DNA from: Verrucomicrobiales bacterium | GTDB taxonomy: Bacteria; Verrucomicrobiota; Verrucomicrobiia; Verrucomicrobiales; DEV007 | Assembly (NCBI GenBank): GCA_007123695.1 | Contig: SLGN01000529.1 | Location: 1-7,654 of the forward strand | DNA: 7,654 nt | Reading direction: 5' to 3' | Shown: one piece after another, positions 1-7,084 of the stretch | How positions within the stretch are numbered: position 1 is the stretch's first letter | Layout: every line of letters starts with the position of its first letter | Notes under the pieces: model-generated | Databases searched by the model: none | Seen by the model: only the letters and a program-made list of their open reading frames with translations | What the model was told of the DNA's origin: nothing | Program-made: the position numbers and the translations under genes

Positions 1-404
1 AAGTTCCCGAGCATCTGCCGGGCTACAACCTGCTGCCGATCCTGAAGTCGGGCGAGCCGACGCCCCGGAGCGAGGTCTTCGGCGAGACCTTCGCGCACGA
101 CGTCGCCGACATCGACGACCCGCAGGCCAGCCTGCTCTACCGATGGGTCGTCGAGGGACGGTGGAAGCTGCTGCTGACCTACGACGGCAAGATCGGGCGC
201 TACACCAGCTCGCATCCCCGCGAGGAGAAGCGGCCCCAGCTCTACGACCTGATCGCCGATCCGCACGAGGAGAAGAACGTGGCGGGCGAACATCCCGAGG
301 TTGTCGCCCGTCTCGCCGCCCGCCTCCAGGAATGGTGGCCGGTGACGCGCCGCCAGGTCCTGACCGAGTGGACCGACGAGCCGGGTGTCTGGGAGCAGCG
401 CTGA
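1..404 (+). CDS. Sulfatase (arylsulfatase-type, S1 family), C-terminal fragment
   Basis: This is the last 133 codons of a gene that enters from the left; the frame starts at base 3 and ends at TGA 402-404. The translation has the usual C-terminal sulfatase signature: a GETF segment, then RWVVEGRWKLLL, then LYDLIADPHEEKNVAGEHPE, then a helix and WWP near the end. In type I sulfatases this region forms the small C-terminal subdomain that packs on the alkaline-phosphatase-like core. The formylglycine motif (C/S-x-P-x-R) and the metal ligands lie outside the window, so activity and substrate cannot be judged. Family knowledge: such enzymes hydrolyse sulfate esters, often on polysaccharides, after export, and are abundant in Verrucomicrobia and Planctomycetes. 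No clear terminator follows. Family assignment is fairly secure from the tail alone; substrate class is unknown. Confidence 0.85.
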   Translation, partial: VPEHLPGYNLLPILKSGEPTPRSEVFGETFAHDVADIDDPQASLLYRWVVEGRWKLLLTYDGKIGRYTSSHPREEKRPQLYDLIADPHEEKNVAGEHPEVVARLAARLQEWWPVTRRQVLTEWTDEPGVWEQR

Positions 405-552
405 GGCGTGCCCGAGGGCGTTCCACCGTCGCAGGAGCAAAAATTCCGGCAGCGAGGGAGTCCAAGCGGCGGTTGGCCTCGTTGTTTCCAGCGGTGTGGG
501 GAGTTTTCCCGACCCGTGCGGCCCTTTCGCCGCGGCCAGCCACCCCCGGCTC

Positions 553-581
553 TTGACTTCGCGGCGGTTCCGACTTAGGAA
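553..581 (+). promoter_or_regulatory. Candidate promoter upstream of the rpiB-glyA fusion
   Basis: The 219-base gap after the sulfatase gene (405-623) holds no ORF with convincing coding character and no clear terminator. It contains TTGACT (553-558), a good -35 match, then a 17-base spacer and TAGGAA (576-581) as a poor -10. The box ends 42 bases before the ATG. A very similar arrangement with the same spacing lies upstream of xseB (4747-4775), which raises confidence somewhat. Transcription from here is inferred. Confidence 0.35.
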
Positions 582-623
582 ACGCCTCTTTTTTCCGACA
601 TACTGTCCCTTTCCCCCACGACC

Positions 624-2315
624 ATGGAGAAGCCCTCCCTCATCATCGGCACCGACCACGGTGGATTCGAACTCAAGGAAGCCGTCGTCGCGCACCTGCG
701 CGGACTCGGCTACGAGGTCGAGGACGCCGGCTGCTTCTCCAAGGATTCGGTCGACTACCCCGACTACGCCAGAATCGTCGCCGGCGCCGTGGCTGCGGGG
801 CGCAGGGATCTCGGCATTCTCTGCTGCACCACCGGCATCGGCATGTCCATCGCGGCGAACCGCTTCCCTGGGATCCAGGCCGCCGTGGCGACCGACCCGG
901 CCCTCGCCGCGAGAACCCGCATCCACAACGACACCAACGTCCTCTGCCTCGCCGGCGACTTCACCCCCGCCGACGAGGCCGGCGCCATCGTCGAGGCCTG
1001 GCTCGGCGCCGCCTTCGAGGGTGATGGCCGCCACGGCCGCCGCGTCGCGAAGGTCAACGACTGCGGCACCCTCGTCAGCGCCCCGCGCCTCGCCGCCGTC
1101 GATCCCGAGATCTACGGCATCGTCGAGGAAGAGGAAGCCCGCCAGCGCGGCAACATCGAGTTGATCGCCTCGGAAAACTTCGCCTCCCGCGCCGTCCAGC
1201 AAGCCCAGGGGAGCTGCCTCACCAACAAGTATGCCGAGGGCTATCCCGGCCGCCGCTGGTACGGTGGTTGCGAAAACGTCGACAAGGCCGAGTCGCTCGC
1301 CATCGAGCGGGCCAAACAGCTCTTCGGCGCGCAGTTCGCCAACGTGCAGCCGCATTCGGGCTCGCAGGCCAACTGCGCGGTCTACTTCAGCGTGCTCGAG
1401 CCCGGCGACCGGATCCTGACGATGGACCTCGCCCACGGCGGACACCTCACCCACGGGCATTTCGCCAATTTCTCCGGCAAGCTCTACGAGGTGAAGCACT
1501 ACGGCGTCTCGCCCGACGACGAGCTGATCGACTACGGGGCCCTCGCCGAGGCAGCCAAGGAATTCCAGCCCAAGATGATCACGGCGGGGGCATCGGCCTA
1601 CTCGCACGTCATCGACTTCCGCCGCATGCGCGAGATCGCCGATTCGGTCGGGGCATTCCTCTTCGTCGACATGGCCCATATCGCCGGGCTCGTCGCCGCC
1701 GGGGTCCATCCTTCGCCGATGGAGCACGCCCACTTCGTCACCACCACCACCCACAAGAGCCTGCGCGGCCCGCGCGGGGGGCTCATCCTGACCAATCACG
1801 AGGATCTCGCCAAGAAGATCGATGCGATGGTCTTTCCCGGCGTCCAGGGCGGACCGCTCATGCACGTCATCGCCGCCAAGGCCGTCTGTTTCCACGAGGC
1901 CCTGCGGCCCGGCTTCCGCGAATACCAGCAGCAGGTCGTCAAGAACGCCGTCCGCCTCTCCGCCCGCCTCGCCGGGCACGGCTACCGCGTCATTTCCGGC
2001 GGGACCGAGAACCACCTCTTCATGATCGATCTGCGTCCGCAGGGGGTCAACGGCAAGCTCGTCCAGGAGACTCTCGACAAGGCCGGCATCACCGTGAACA
2101 AGAACTCCATCCCTTTCGACACCGAGAGCCCGTTCAAGGGCGGCGGCATCCGCATCGGCACCCCTGCGGTGACCACCCGCGGTATGAAGGAGCCCGAGAT
2201 GGACCTCGTCGGCGACCTCATCCACGAGGCCATCTCGCACCACGGTGACAAGGAGAAGCTCGCCTCGATCCGCAGCCGCGTCCTCGAGCTGAACGAGAGG
2301 TTTCCTCTGCCTTGA
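624..2315 (+). CDS. Fused ribose-5-phosphate isomerase B / serine hydroxymethyltransferase
   Basis: One uninterrupted frame of 563 codons encodes two complete cytosolic enzymes. Residues 1 to about 146 are RpiB, which interconverts ribulose-5-P and ribose-5-P: the motifs are [10 protein letters not shown] (9-18), a C-T-T-G-I-G segment with the probable catalytic Cys at 68, [10 protein letters not shown] (75-84) and RIHNDTNV (99-106) with His101. Residues from about 158 to the end are a full-length GlyA, a PLP enzyme that makes glycine and 5,10-methylene-THF from serine: IELIASENF (178-186), [51 protein letters not shown] with the PLP lysine at 378, and [12 protein letters not shown] near the end. 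The linker is only about a dozen residues. It contains no in-frame ATG, GTG, TTG or CTG that could start a separate GlyA, so a true fusion is likely. No Shine-Dalgarno site precedes the ATG at 624. Domain identities are near certain; bifunctional activity is inferred. Confidence 0.95.
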   Translation: MEKPSLIIGTDHGGFELKEAVVAHLRGLGYEVEDAGCFSKDSVDYPDYARIVAGAVAAGRRDLGILCCTTGIGMSIAANRFPGIQAAVATDPALAARTRIHNDTNVLCLAGDFTPADEAGAIVEAWLGAAFEGDGRHGRRVAKVNDCGTLVSAPRLAAVDPEIYGIVEEEEARQRGNIELIASENFASRAVQQAQGSCLTNKYAEGYPGRRWYGGCENVDKAESLAIERAKQLFGAQFANVQPHSGSQANCAVYFSVLEPGDRILTMDLAHGGHLTHGHFANFSGKLYEVKHYGVSPDDELIDYGALAEAAKEFQPKMITAGASAYSHVIDFRRMREIADSVGAFLFVDMAHIAGLVAAGVHPSPMEHAHFVTTTTHKSLRGPRGGLILTNHEDLAKKIDAMVFPGVQGGPLMHVIAAKAVCFHEALRPGFREYQQQVVKNAVRLSARLAGHGYRVISGGTENHLFMIDLRPQGVNGKLVQETLDKAGITVNKNSIPFDTESPFKGGGIRIGTPAVTTRGMKEPEMDLVGDLIHEAISHHGDKEKLASIRSRVLELNERFPLP

Positions 2316-2415
2316 GCCGATTCCGCGCTCCCGGGATCACCTAACGAGGCGGGGGGGGGAGCGGGAGTGCGACGCTGCGGTGCGTCAGGGCGCGAGACCG
2401 CTTGGTGGCAACGCA

Positions 2416-2451
2416 GCCCGATGGGTGCGCACCCGACGGCTTGTTCTCTTT
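2416..2451 (+). terminator. Possible weak intrinsic terminator after rpiB-glyA
   Basis: A perfect palindrome GGGTGCGCACCC (2423-2434) can fold as a GGGU/ACCC stem with a GCGC loop. It can be extended by a U-G pair, an A-A mismatch and three further G-C pairs (2418-2420 with 2437-2439). It is followed by the T-rich stretch TTGTTCTCTTT (2441-2451). The position, about 100 bases after the fusion stop and before the tRNA, suits a terminator, but the T tract is interrupted. The rest of 2316-2607 holds a nine-G run (2351-2359) and no supportable gene. Confidence 0.3.
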
Positions 2452-2607
2452 GGCAACCCCGGCACCTTTCGTTACCACGACCTTGCCAGAAGGGGCGAGT
2501 GATAGGCCGTTGGCAAGTCTTGGAATTTTCCGTTTGCTTTTCCTTGCTTCGTGTGAGAGACTCCGCTCCCTTCGATTTCCGCCCTTCGTGGCGAAAGTCA
2601 CCTTTCC

Positions 2608-2680
2608 GGGGCATTAGCTCAGTTGGTAGAGCACTTGCATGGCATGCAAGGGGTCAGCGGTTCGAATCCGCTATGCTCCA
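2608..2680 (+). tRNA. tRNA-Ala, anticodon GGC
   Basis: A complete 73-base cloverleaf. Acceptor stem 2608-2614 pairs with 2673-2679 and has a single G-U pair at G3-U70 (2610 with 2677), the classic alanine identity element for AlaRS. The D arm is GCTC/GAGC with an AGTTGGTA loop. The anticodon stem is CTTGC/GCAAG with loop ATGGCAT, giving GGC at 2641-2643. The T arm is AGCGG/CCGCT with loop TTCGAAT, and the discriminator base is A2680. The 3' CCA is not encoded, so it must be added by a nucleotidyltransferase. The GGC anticodon reads GCC and GCU; GCC is by eye a very frequent alanine codon in the neighbouring genes. Confidence 0.97.
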
Positions 2681-2804
2681 CTCTCCGCCGGGTGCGTCTC
2701 GCATTCGGAGATTGTCCCTCCGTTCGGAAAAACGAACAATGGTCGCGCAGTTCACCTTACGGAATGCACCTCAACGCACCATCTGTCGATCGGGCTGAGC
2801 GAGA

Positions 2805-3263
2805 CTAGATCCTGAGACGGAAGTAGCCGATGCCGCGGATTCGCTGTCGGCCCATGCGCCGGGGATTGATGCGGCGGTTCAAGATGACACGTCCGTTTTC
2901 GCCGAAGCGGATCGATCCTTGGCGCAGGTCGGCGCGGATTCGGAAGGAGCGTGAGACGCTGGCACCGAACTTCCTCGCCCTGACCGACATCTCGGTTTGG
3001 TAGTCGCCGAGAAGATTGCGGCGGGGCGTGCGTTCGCCCGGGAGGGTCCGTAGGCTGCCGCCGACGGTGACGGAAGACCGGATTCCGCTGATGCGCCCGC
3101 GACCGGCGAAGAATCCGCCGATGGTCTGCCGGTTGCGGGTGTTCGCAATGTTGCCGTTGAAGCGCACCTGCGCCCGCACGACGTCGAAGGCGGGGGCGTC
3201 CGTGGCGGGAAGCAGCGTGAAGGTGGAGAGGAGCGGGAGGAGAAAGAAACGCTGCCGGAACAT
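2805..3263 (-). CDS. Small exported, extremely arginine-rich protein of unknown function
   Basis: I do not recognise a family. The 152-residue product begins with a likely Sec signal peptide: basic MFRQR, a hydrophobic run of F, L and P to about residue 19, and a probable cleavage site after APA at residue 25. The predicted mature part (about 127 residues) has about 28 Arg, only one Lys, no Cys and few acidic residues, so it should be strongly cationic. It is rich in Gly, Ile and Arg in short alternating stretches such as RGRISGIRSSVTVGG (55-69), which suggests beta strands. Codon third positions are GC-rich like the neighbours, and a GAGG ribosome-binding site lies seven bases before the ATG, both supporting a real gene. 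It follows hisD on the same strand after about 100 bases and might be cotranscribed. Periplasmic or surface location is inferred; nucleic-acid or polyanion binding is only a guess. Confidence 0.7.
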   Translation of the reverse strand: MFRQRFFLLPLLSTFTLLPATDAPAFDVVRAQVRFNGNIANTRNRQTIGGFFAGRGRISGIRSSVTVGGSLRTLPGERTPRRNLLGDYQTEMSVRARKFGASVSRSFRIRADLRQGSIRFGENGRVILNRRINPRRMGRQRIRGIGYFRLRI

Positions 3264-3270
3264 GCTTGAG

Positions 3271-3274
3271 CCTC
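3271..3274 (-). promoter_or_regulatory. Shine-Dalgarno site GAGG for the Arg-rich protein
   Basis: Read on the minus strand, GAGG lies seven bases before the ATG at 3263. It is the clearest ribosome-binding site in the window and supports this start over the other overlapping minus-strand frames. Confidence 0.55.
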
Positions 3275-3364
3275 GTCCACAAGCGTGAGCCGCGCAAGGG
3301 CGGCTTTGCCGAAAGACGGAACACCCCGGATGCGGCCCCAGCGTCGCCAGCCACCGACGGGGTG

Positions 3365-4678
3365 CTATGGGGACTTGTCCGCCGGCGCGCCTTCCACGCG
3401 GATCGCTGCCGACCTGCCGTGGGCGTCGAGCCCCTCGACGCGGGCGAAGGCTTCGACGATGGGCACCGACCTGCGGATCGAATCGCGGTCGAGCCGCACG
3501 ATGCTGGTGCGGCGCTGGAACATGTCTGCGGTGAGTCCGGGAAAGGATTTTCCGGCGCCGCCAGTGGGCAGCTCGTGGCTCGGTCCGGCGAGGAAGTCGC
3601 CGACGGCGACGGGCGAATCGTTGCCGAGGAAGATGGCGCCGGCTGTGGTGACGAGGGGAAGGAGACGGTCTTCGCGGGCGACGACGAGCGAGAGGTGTTC
3701 GGGGGCGAAGGCGTTGACCAGGGCGACACCGTCCTCGAGCGACTCGACGAGTACCATCCAGGCGCCTTCCTTGAGAGCTTTGCGGAGCTGGGGCTGGCGG
3801 CCGAGGGTGCGGATCTGCCGGTCGATCTCGGCCCGGACCGCCTCGAGCAGCTCCTCGCTGTCGGTCACGAAGCCCATGATGCTGTCGCCGCCGTGCTCGG
3901 CCTGGGCGAGCATGTCGGCGGCGATGTAGGCGGGGTTGCCGGTGCGGTCGGCGAGGGTGACGACTTCGCTCGGCCCAGGCAGGAGATCCACGGCGACGAC
4001 CCCGAAGAGCTGGCGCTTCGCCTCGACGACGAAGGAGTTCCCCGGTCCGTAGACTTTGAGGACGGGGCGGATCGTCTTGGTGCCGTAGGCCATGGCGGCG
4101 ATGCCCTGGGCGCCGCCGACCTTCAGGATCTCGGTCGCGCCGGCTTCCTTGAGGGCGTGGAGCAGGGCGGGGTTGACCGCGCCGCCGGGACCCGGAGGCG
4201 TGGCCACGACGATCTCGGGGCAGCCTGCGGCGGCGGCGAGCGAGACGGTCATGTTTGCCGTCGAGACGAGCGGGGCGCTGCCGCCGGGGACGTAGATGCC
4301 GACGCGCTGGAAGGGGAGGAAGCGTTCGCCGACGAGGGCGCCCTGGGAATTCTTCGCCGACCAGTCCCGCCGCAGGCTGCGCCTGGCGAAGGCGGTGCAG
4401 TTTCGGCGCGAGGCGGCGATGGCCTTTTTCGTGGGGGGATCGACGGCCTCGTCGGCGGCGGCGAGTTCTGCATCCGAGACGAGGAGGTCCTTGGCCGAGC
4501 GGAAGCCCGCTCCGTCGAAGCGGTTGCCGAGATCGACGAGGGCGGCGTCGCCCCGCGTCCGCACCTCTTGGAGGATTTCGGCGACAGTTTCTTCGACGCC
4601 GGCGGGCGGAGAATAGCGGCGGTCGAGGCGGCGCAGGGCCGAGGCGAAGTTCTTTTGGCGATATTTGAGGATGCGCAT
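3365..4678 (-). CDS. hisD: Histidinol dehydrogenase
   Basis: HisD catalyses the last two steps of histidine synthesis, L-histidinol to L-histidinal to L-histidine, using two NAD+ and a zinc ion, in the cytosol. The 437-residue length matches the family. Expected landmarks are present in order: VGIYVPGGSAPL (126-137), EILKVGGAQGIAA (183-195), VYGPGNSFVVEAKRQL (209-224), LPGPSEVV (233-240), and AQAEHGGDS with zinc ligands Gln259 and His262. Then follow FAPEH with the catalytic pair Glu327-His328, GDFLAGPSHELPTGG with zinc ligand Asp361, and GLDAH with His420. These align with the E. coli ligand and catalytic positions with an offset of zero or one residue, so the enzyme should be active. No other his gene is visible nearby. 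The ATG at 4678 has no Shine-Dalgarno site, but the N-terminus aligns well with the family. It is divergent from xseB, with 140 bases between the two start codons. Confidence 0.97.
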   Translation of the reverse strand: MRILKYRQKNFASALRRLDRRYSPPAGVEETVAEILQEVRTRGDAALVDLGNRFDGAGFRSAKDLLVSDAELAAADEAVDPPTKKAIAASRRNCTAFARRSLRRDWSAKNSQGALVGERFLPFQRVGIYVPGGSAPLVSTANMTVSLAAAAGCPEIVVATPPGPGGAVNPALLHALKEAGATEILKVGGAQGIAAMAYGTKTIRPVLKVYGPGNSFVVEAKRQLFGVVAVDLLPGPSEVVTLADRTGNPAYIAADMLAQAEHGGDSIMGFVTDSEELLEAVRAEIDRQIRTLGRQPQLRKALKEGAWMVLVESLEDGVALVNAFAPEHLSLVVAREDRLLPLVTTAGAIFLGNDSPVAVGDFLAGPSHELPTGGAGKSFPGLTADMFQRRTSIVRLDRDSIRRSVPIVEAFARVEGLDAHGRSAAIRVEGAPADKSP

Positions 4679-4746
4679 GGTTGGGGTCGGGGTGCGGGGA
4701 GGGGACTCAACATGAAAACGCGGGCCATTTCAACGAATCAAAAGGC

Positions 4747-4775
4747 TTGAACTGGCGGCGTTCCGGGGGCAGGAA
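4747..4775 (+). promoter_or_regulatory. Candidate promoter for xseB-dxs
   Basis: In the divergent hisD/xseB gap, TTGAAC (4747-4752) is followed by a 17-base spacer and CAGGAA (4770-4775). The -10 box is weak. The element resembles the one at 553-581 in both boxes, in box spacing, and in a shared GGCGGCG-TTCCG-like spacer, which is the main reason to list it. I found no convincing promoter for hisD on the other strand. Confidence 0.3.
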
Positions 4776-4818
4776 TAGAGCTTCGCCCCTGTTGACTACG
4801 TCCTACGATCCGCAACGC

Positions 4819-5154
4819 ATGCCAAAATCCGCCAAAGAAGACGCCCCGCCCGCCGATGGACCGGGCGATGCTCCCAGCTTCGAAGAGGCGCTCGCCAAGC
4901 TCGAGGACATCGTGCGCGAGATGGAGGACGACCGCATCCCGCTGGAGGAGCTGCTGGAGCGCTACGAGGAGGGGACGCGGCTGCACCGGCTTTGCGAGAG
5001 GCGGCTCGATTCGGCGCGAGGACGCATCGAACTGATTAGAAAGAACCGTAACGGAGAAGACGTATCGGAAGACTTCGGAGCCGCCGCCGACGCGGAACCG
5101 GCCGCGAAGACCGGCGACCGAGACCATCGCGAGAAAAATGGAGAACTGTTTTGA
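4819..5154 (+). CDS. xseB: Exodeoxyribonuclease VII small subunit
   Basis: XseB is the small subunit of exonuclease VII; several copies bind the XseA large subunit to degrade single-stranded DNA in the cytoplasm. The 111-residue product has the diagnostic core SFEEALAKLEDIVREMED (20-37), then IPLEELLERYEEGTRL (40-55) and a second helix to about residue 75. Together these match the helical hairpin of the family, whose members are usually near 80 residues. The extra length is a Pro/Asp-rich N-terminus and a charged C-terminal tail from about residue 77. The frame is open further upstream to an ATG at 4681. I chose ATG 4819 because the extra residues look non-conserved and would cover the candidate promoter. 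The C-terminus overlaps the dxs start by 17 bases, implying coupled expression. xseA is not in the window. Confidence 0.93.
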   Translation: MPKSAKEDAPPADGPGDAPSFEEALAKLEDIVREMEDDRIPLEELLERYEEGTRLHRLCERRLDSARGRIELIRKNRNGEDVSEDFGAAADAEPAAKTGDRDHREKNGELF

Positions 5155-7057
5155 ATTTCCCGACATCCCTTCGGCGGACCTGCCCAAGGTCGACTCCTCA
5201 GCTGCTCTCAAGGCCCTCCCTATGGGGGAGCTGCCCAAGCTGGCGGAGAACATCCGGCGCACCCTGATCCGCTCCCTCGCCAGCACAGGTGGCCACCTTG
5301 GGCCCAATCTCGGAGTGGTCGAACTCTCCATCGCGATGCACCGCGTCTTCGAGACACCGGCCGACAAGTTCGTCTTCGATGTCAGCCATCAGGGCTACGT
5401 CCACAAGATGCTGACGGGACGGTGGGACCAGATCCACACGATCCGCACCTACGAGGGGCTCAACGGCTTCCTGCTGCGGAGCGAGAGCGAGCACGACTGC
5501 TATGGCGCGGGCCATGCGGGCACGGCCGTCTCGGCGGCCCTCGGCATGGCGTCGGCACGGGATCTGCTCGGCGGAAAAGAGCACGTCGTGGCGGTGGCCG
5601 GAGACGCCGCCTTCACCTGCGGGCCGACCTTCGAGGCGCTCAACAACATCGCCGAGGCCACGAAGCGCTTCATCCTGGTCCTCAACGACAACGAGTGGTC
5701 GATCGACCGCAACGTCGGGGCCATCGCGAAGTATTTCCATGCTCTCCAGACCAGCTCGACCTACTCTCACATCCACGAGAAGGCGGCCGAGTTCGTCGAG
5801 CTGATCGCCGGAAAGTCGTTCCGAGACATCGCCGCACGCGTCGAGAGCGGCGCGAAGAACCTTCTCTTTCCCAACGTGCTTTTCGAGAAGTTCGGGCTGC
5901 ACTACTACGGACCCATCGACGGCCACGACGTCGAGCTGCTCGTGAGCACGCTGGAATTCCTGAAGGAGCAGGAAGAGCCGGTCGTGCTCCACGTCATCAC
6001 CGAAAAGGGACGGGGCTACGAGCCGGCCAAGGCCAATCCGATGAAGTTCCACGGCCTTGGGCCCTACAAGACCGAGACCGGCGAGACGCCTCCGGGCGGA
6101 GATCCAACATACTCCTACATCTACGGCGCGCAGCTCGGGCGCTTCGCGCAACGCGACCCGAAGATCGTGGCGGTGACTGCGGCGATGCCCAGCGGCACGG
6201 GATTGGTGGAGTTCCAGAAGCTCGTTCCCGAGCGCTACTACGACGTCGGCATCGCCGAGGAACACGCCGCCCTCTTTGCCTGTGGGCAGGCCGTGCAGGG
6301 GCTGAAGCCCTTTCTCACGATCTACTCGACCTTCTTCCAGAGGGCCTACGACATGGCCATCCACGACATCGGCATCCAAAATCTGCCGGTGCGCCTCTGC
6401 ATGGACCGGGCCGGTCTCAGCGGAGACGACGGCCCGACCCATCACGGGCTCTTCGACATCGGCTATCTGCGCCACGTTCCCAACTGGATCTTCATGCAGC
6501 CCAAGGACGAGGAGGAGTTCGTCGACATGCTCTGGACGATGGCCCACCACGACGAAGGGCCATCGGCGATTCGCTACCCCCGCGGCGCGGGAACCGGAGC
6601 GAAGCCGAAGTCCGAGCCCCGACTGCTCGAGATCGGCAAAGCCGAAGTTGTCGCCGACGGCACCGACATCGCCCTCTTCGGACTCGGCAATCTCTTCTCC
6701 ATGGCCGAGGAGACGCGCGACCGCCTCGAGGCTCTGGGGTATTCCGTCGCTCTCGTCAATCCCCGCTGGATCAAGCCTCTCGACACCGCCTGCATCGAGA
6801 AGTTCGCCCGGCAGTGCGGTCTTCTCCTCACCTTCGAGGACCACGCCCTGATGAACGGCTTCGGCCTGGCCGTGGTCGAGCATCTCAACGACGCCGGCAT
6901 CTCCTGTCCCGTGGAGCGGATCGGCTGGCCCGACGAGTTCATCGAGCACGGAAAGCCCGAGATCCTCCGCCAGAAGCACGGAATCACCGCCGAGGCTGCC
7001 GTGGAGAAGGCGCTGCGCCATCTCCCGGCACGCCAGCCCGCCGCGATGGCCGGATAG
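5138..7057 (+). CDS. dxs: 1-deoxy-D-xylulose-5-phosphate synthase (divergent)
   Basis: DXS condenses pyruvate and glyceraldehyde-3-P to DXP, the entry step of the MEP isoprenoid pathway and also a precursor for thiamine and pyridoxal; it is a cytosolic ThDP enzyme. The 639 residues match family length. Landmarks: STGGHLGPNLGVVELSIA (49-66), DVSHQGYVHK with His84, GAGHAGTAVSAALG (124-136), LNDNEWSID (182-190), YYGPIDGHD (256-264), EKGRGYEPA (289-297), IAEEHA with catalytic Glu374, YSTFFQRAYD (396-405), His409, and DRAGLSGDDGPTHHGLFD (423-440), RYPRG (479-483). The cofactor motif is GDAAFTCG (155-162), where most DXS have GDGA, and AEEHA replaces the common AEQHA. Mg-binding Asp156 remains. The first ATG gives an N-terminus about 15 residues longer than typical. 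It overlaps xseB; ispA, often between them, is missing. DXS identity is strong; a second dxs copy elsewhere is possible. Confidence 0.93.
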   Translation: MENCFEFPDIPSADLPKVDSSAALKALPMGELPKLAENIRRTLIRSLASTGGHLGPNLGVVELSIAMHRVFETPADKFVFDVSHQGYVHKMLTGRWDQIHTIRTYEGLNGFLLRSESEHDCYGAGHAGTAVSAALGMASARDLLGGKEHVVAVAGDAAFTCGPTFEALNNIAEATKRFILVLNDNEWSIDRNVGAIAKYFHALQTSSTYSHIHEKAAEFVELIAGKSFRDIAARVESGAKNLLFPNVLFEKFGLHYYGPIDGHDVELLVSTLEFLKEQEEPVVLHVITEKGRGYEPAKANPMKFHGLGPYKTETGETPPGGDPTYSYIYGAQLGRFAQRDPKIVAVTAAMPSGTGLVEFQKLVPERYYDVGIAEEHAALFACGQAVQGLKPFLTIYSTFFQRAYDMAIHDIGIQNLPVRLCMDRAGLSGDDGPTHHGLFDIGYLRHVPNWIFMQPKDEEEFVDMLWTMAHHDEGPSAIRYPRGAGTGAKPKSEPRLLEIGKAEVVADGTDIALFGLGNLFSMAEETRDRLEALGYSVALVNPRWIKPLDTACIEKFARQCGLLLTFEDHALMNGFGLAVVEHLNDAGISCPVERIGWPDEFIEHGKPEILRQKHGITAEAAVEKALRHLPARQPAAMAG

Positions 7058-7084
7058 GTTCACGGCGGCGAATCCACCCGTAGC

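Noticed and set aside
1268..2248. 326-codon frame overlapping glyA on the same strand
   Set aside because: It is an Arg/Pro-rich out-of-frame reading of the SHMT coding sequence, typical of GC-rich shadows.
2510..2538. TTGGCA as a possible -35 box for the tRNA gene
   Set aside because: The -10 position at 17 bases (TTTGCT) matches poorly, and the site is about 70 bases before the tRNA.
1982..2614. Minus-strand frame spanning the end of glyA and the gap before the tRNA
   Set aside because: It covers the antisense of glyA and reaches into the tRNA. I see no ribosome-binding site or domain; the translation is low-complexity.
2722..2737. Hairpin GTTCG / CGAAC with an A-rich loop between the tRNA and the Arg-rich gene
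   Set aside because: The five-base stem has no T tract after it on either strand, so it is not a convincing terminator, although its place between convergent transcripts is suitable.
3288..3307. Inverted repeat AGCCGC / GCGGCT between hisD and the Arg-rich gene
   Set aside because: The short T run is on the plus strand, where no gene ends; on the minus strand there is no T tract. It is probably chance in GC-rich DNA.
3266..4750. 494-codon plus-strand frame opposite hisD
   Set aside because: Same antisense effect; composition is dominated by G, E, A and D, and hisD on the other strand has all catalytic residues.
4681..4818. N-terminal extension of xseB to the ATG at 4681
   Set aside because: The added 46 residues do not resemble XseB, would begin almost at the hisD start, and would cover the candidate promoter.
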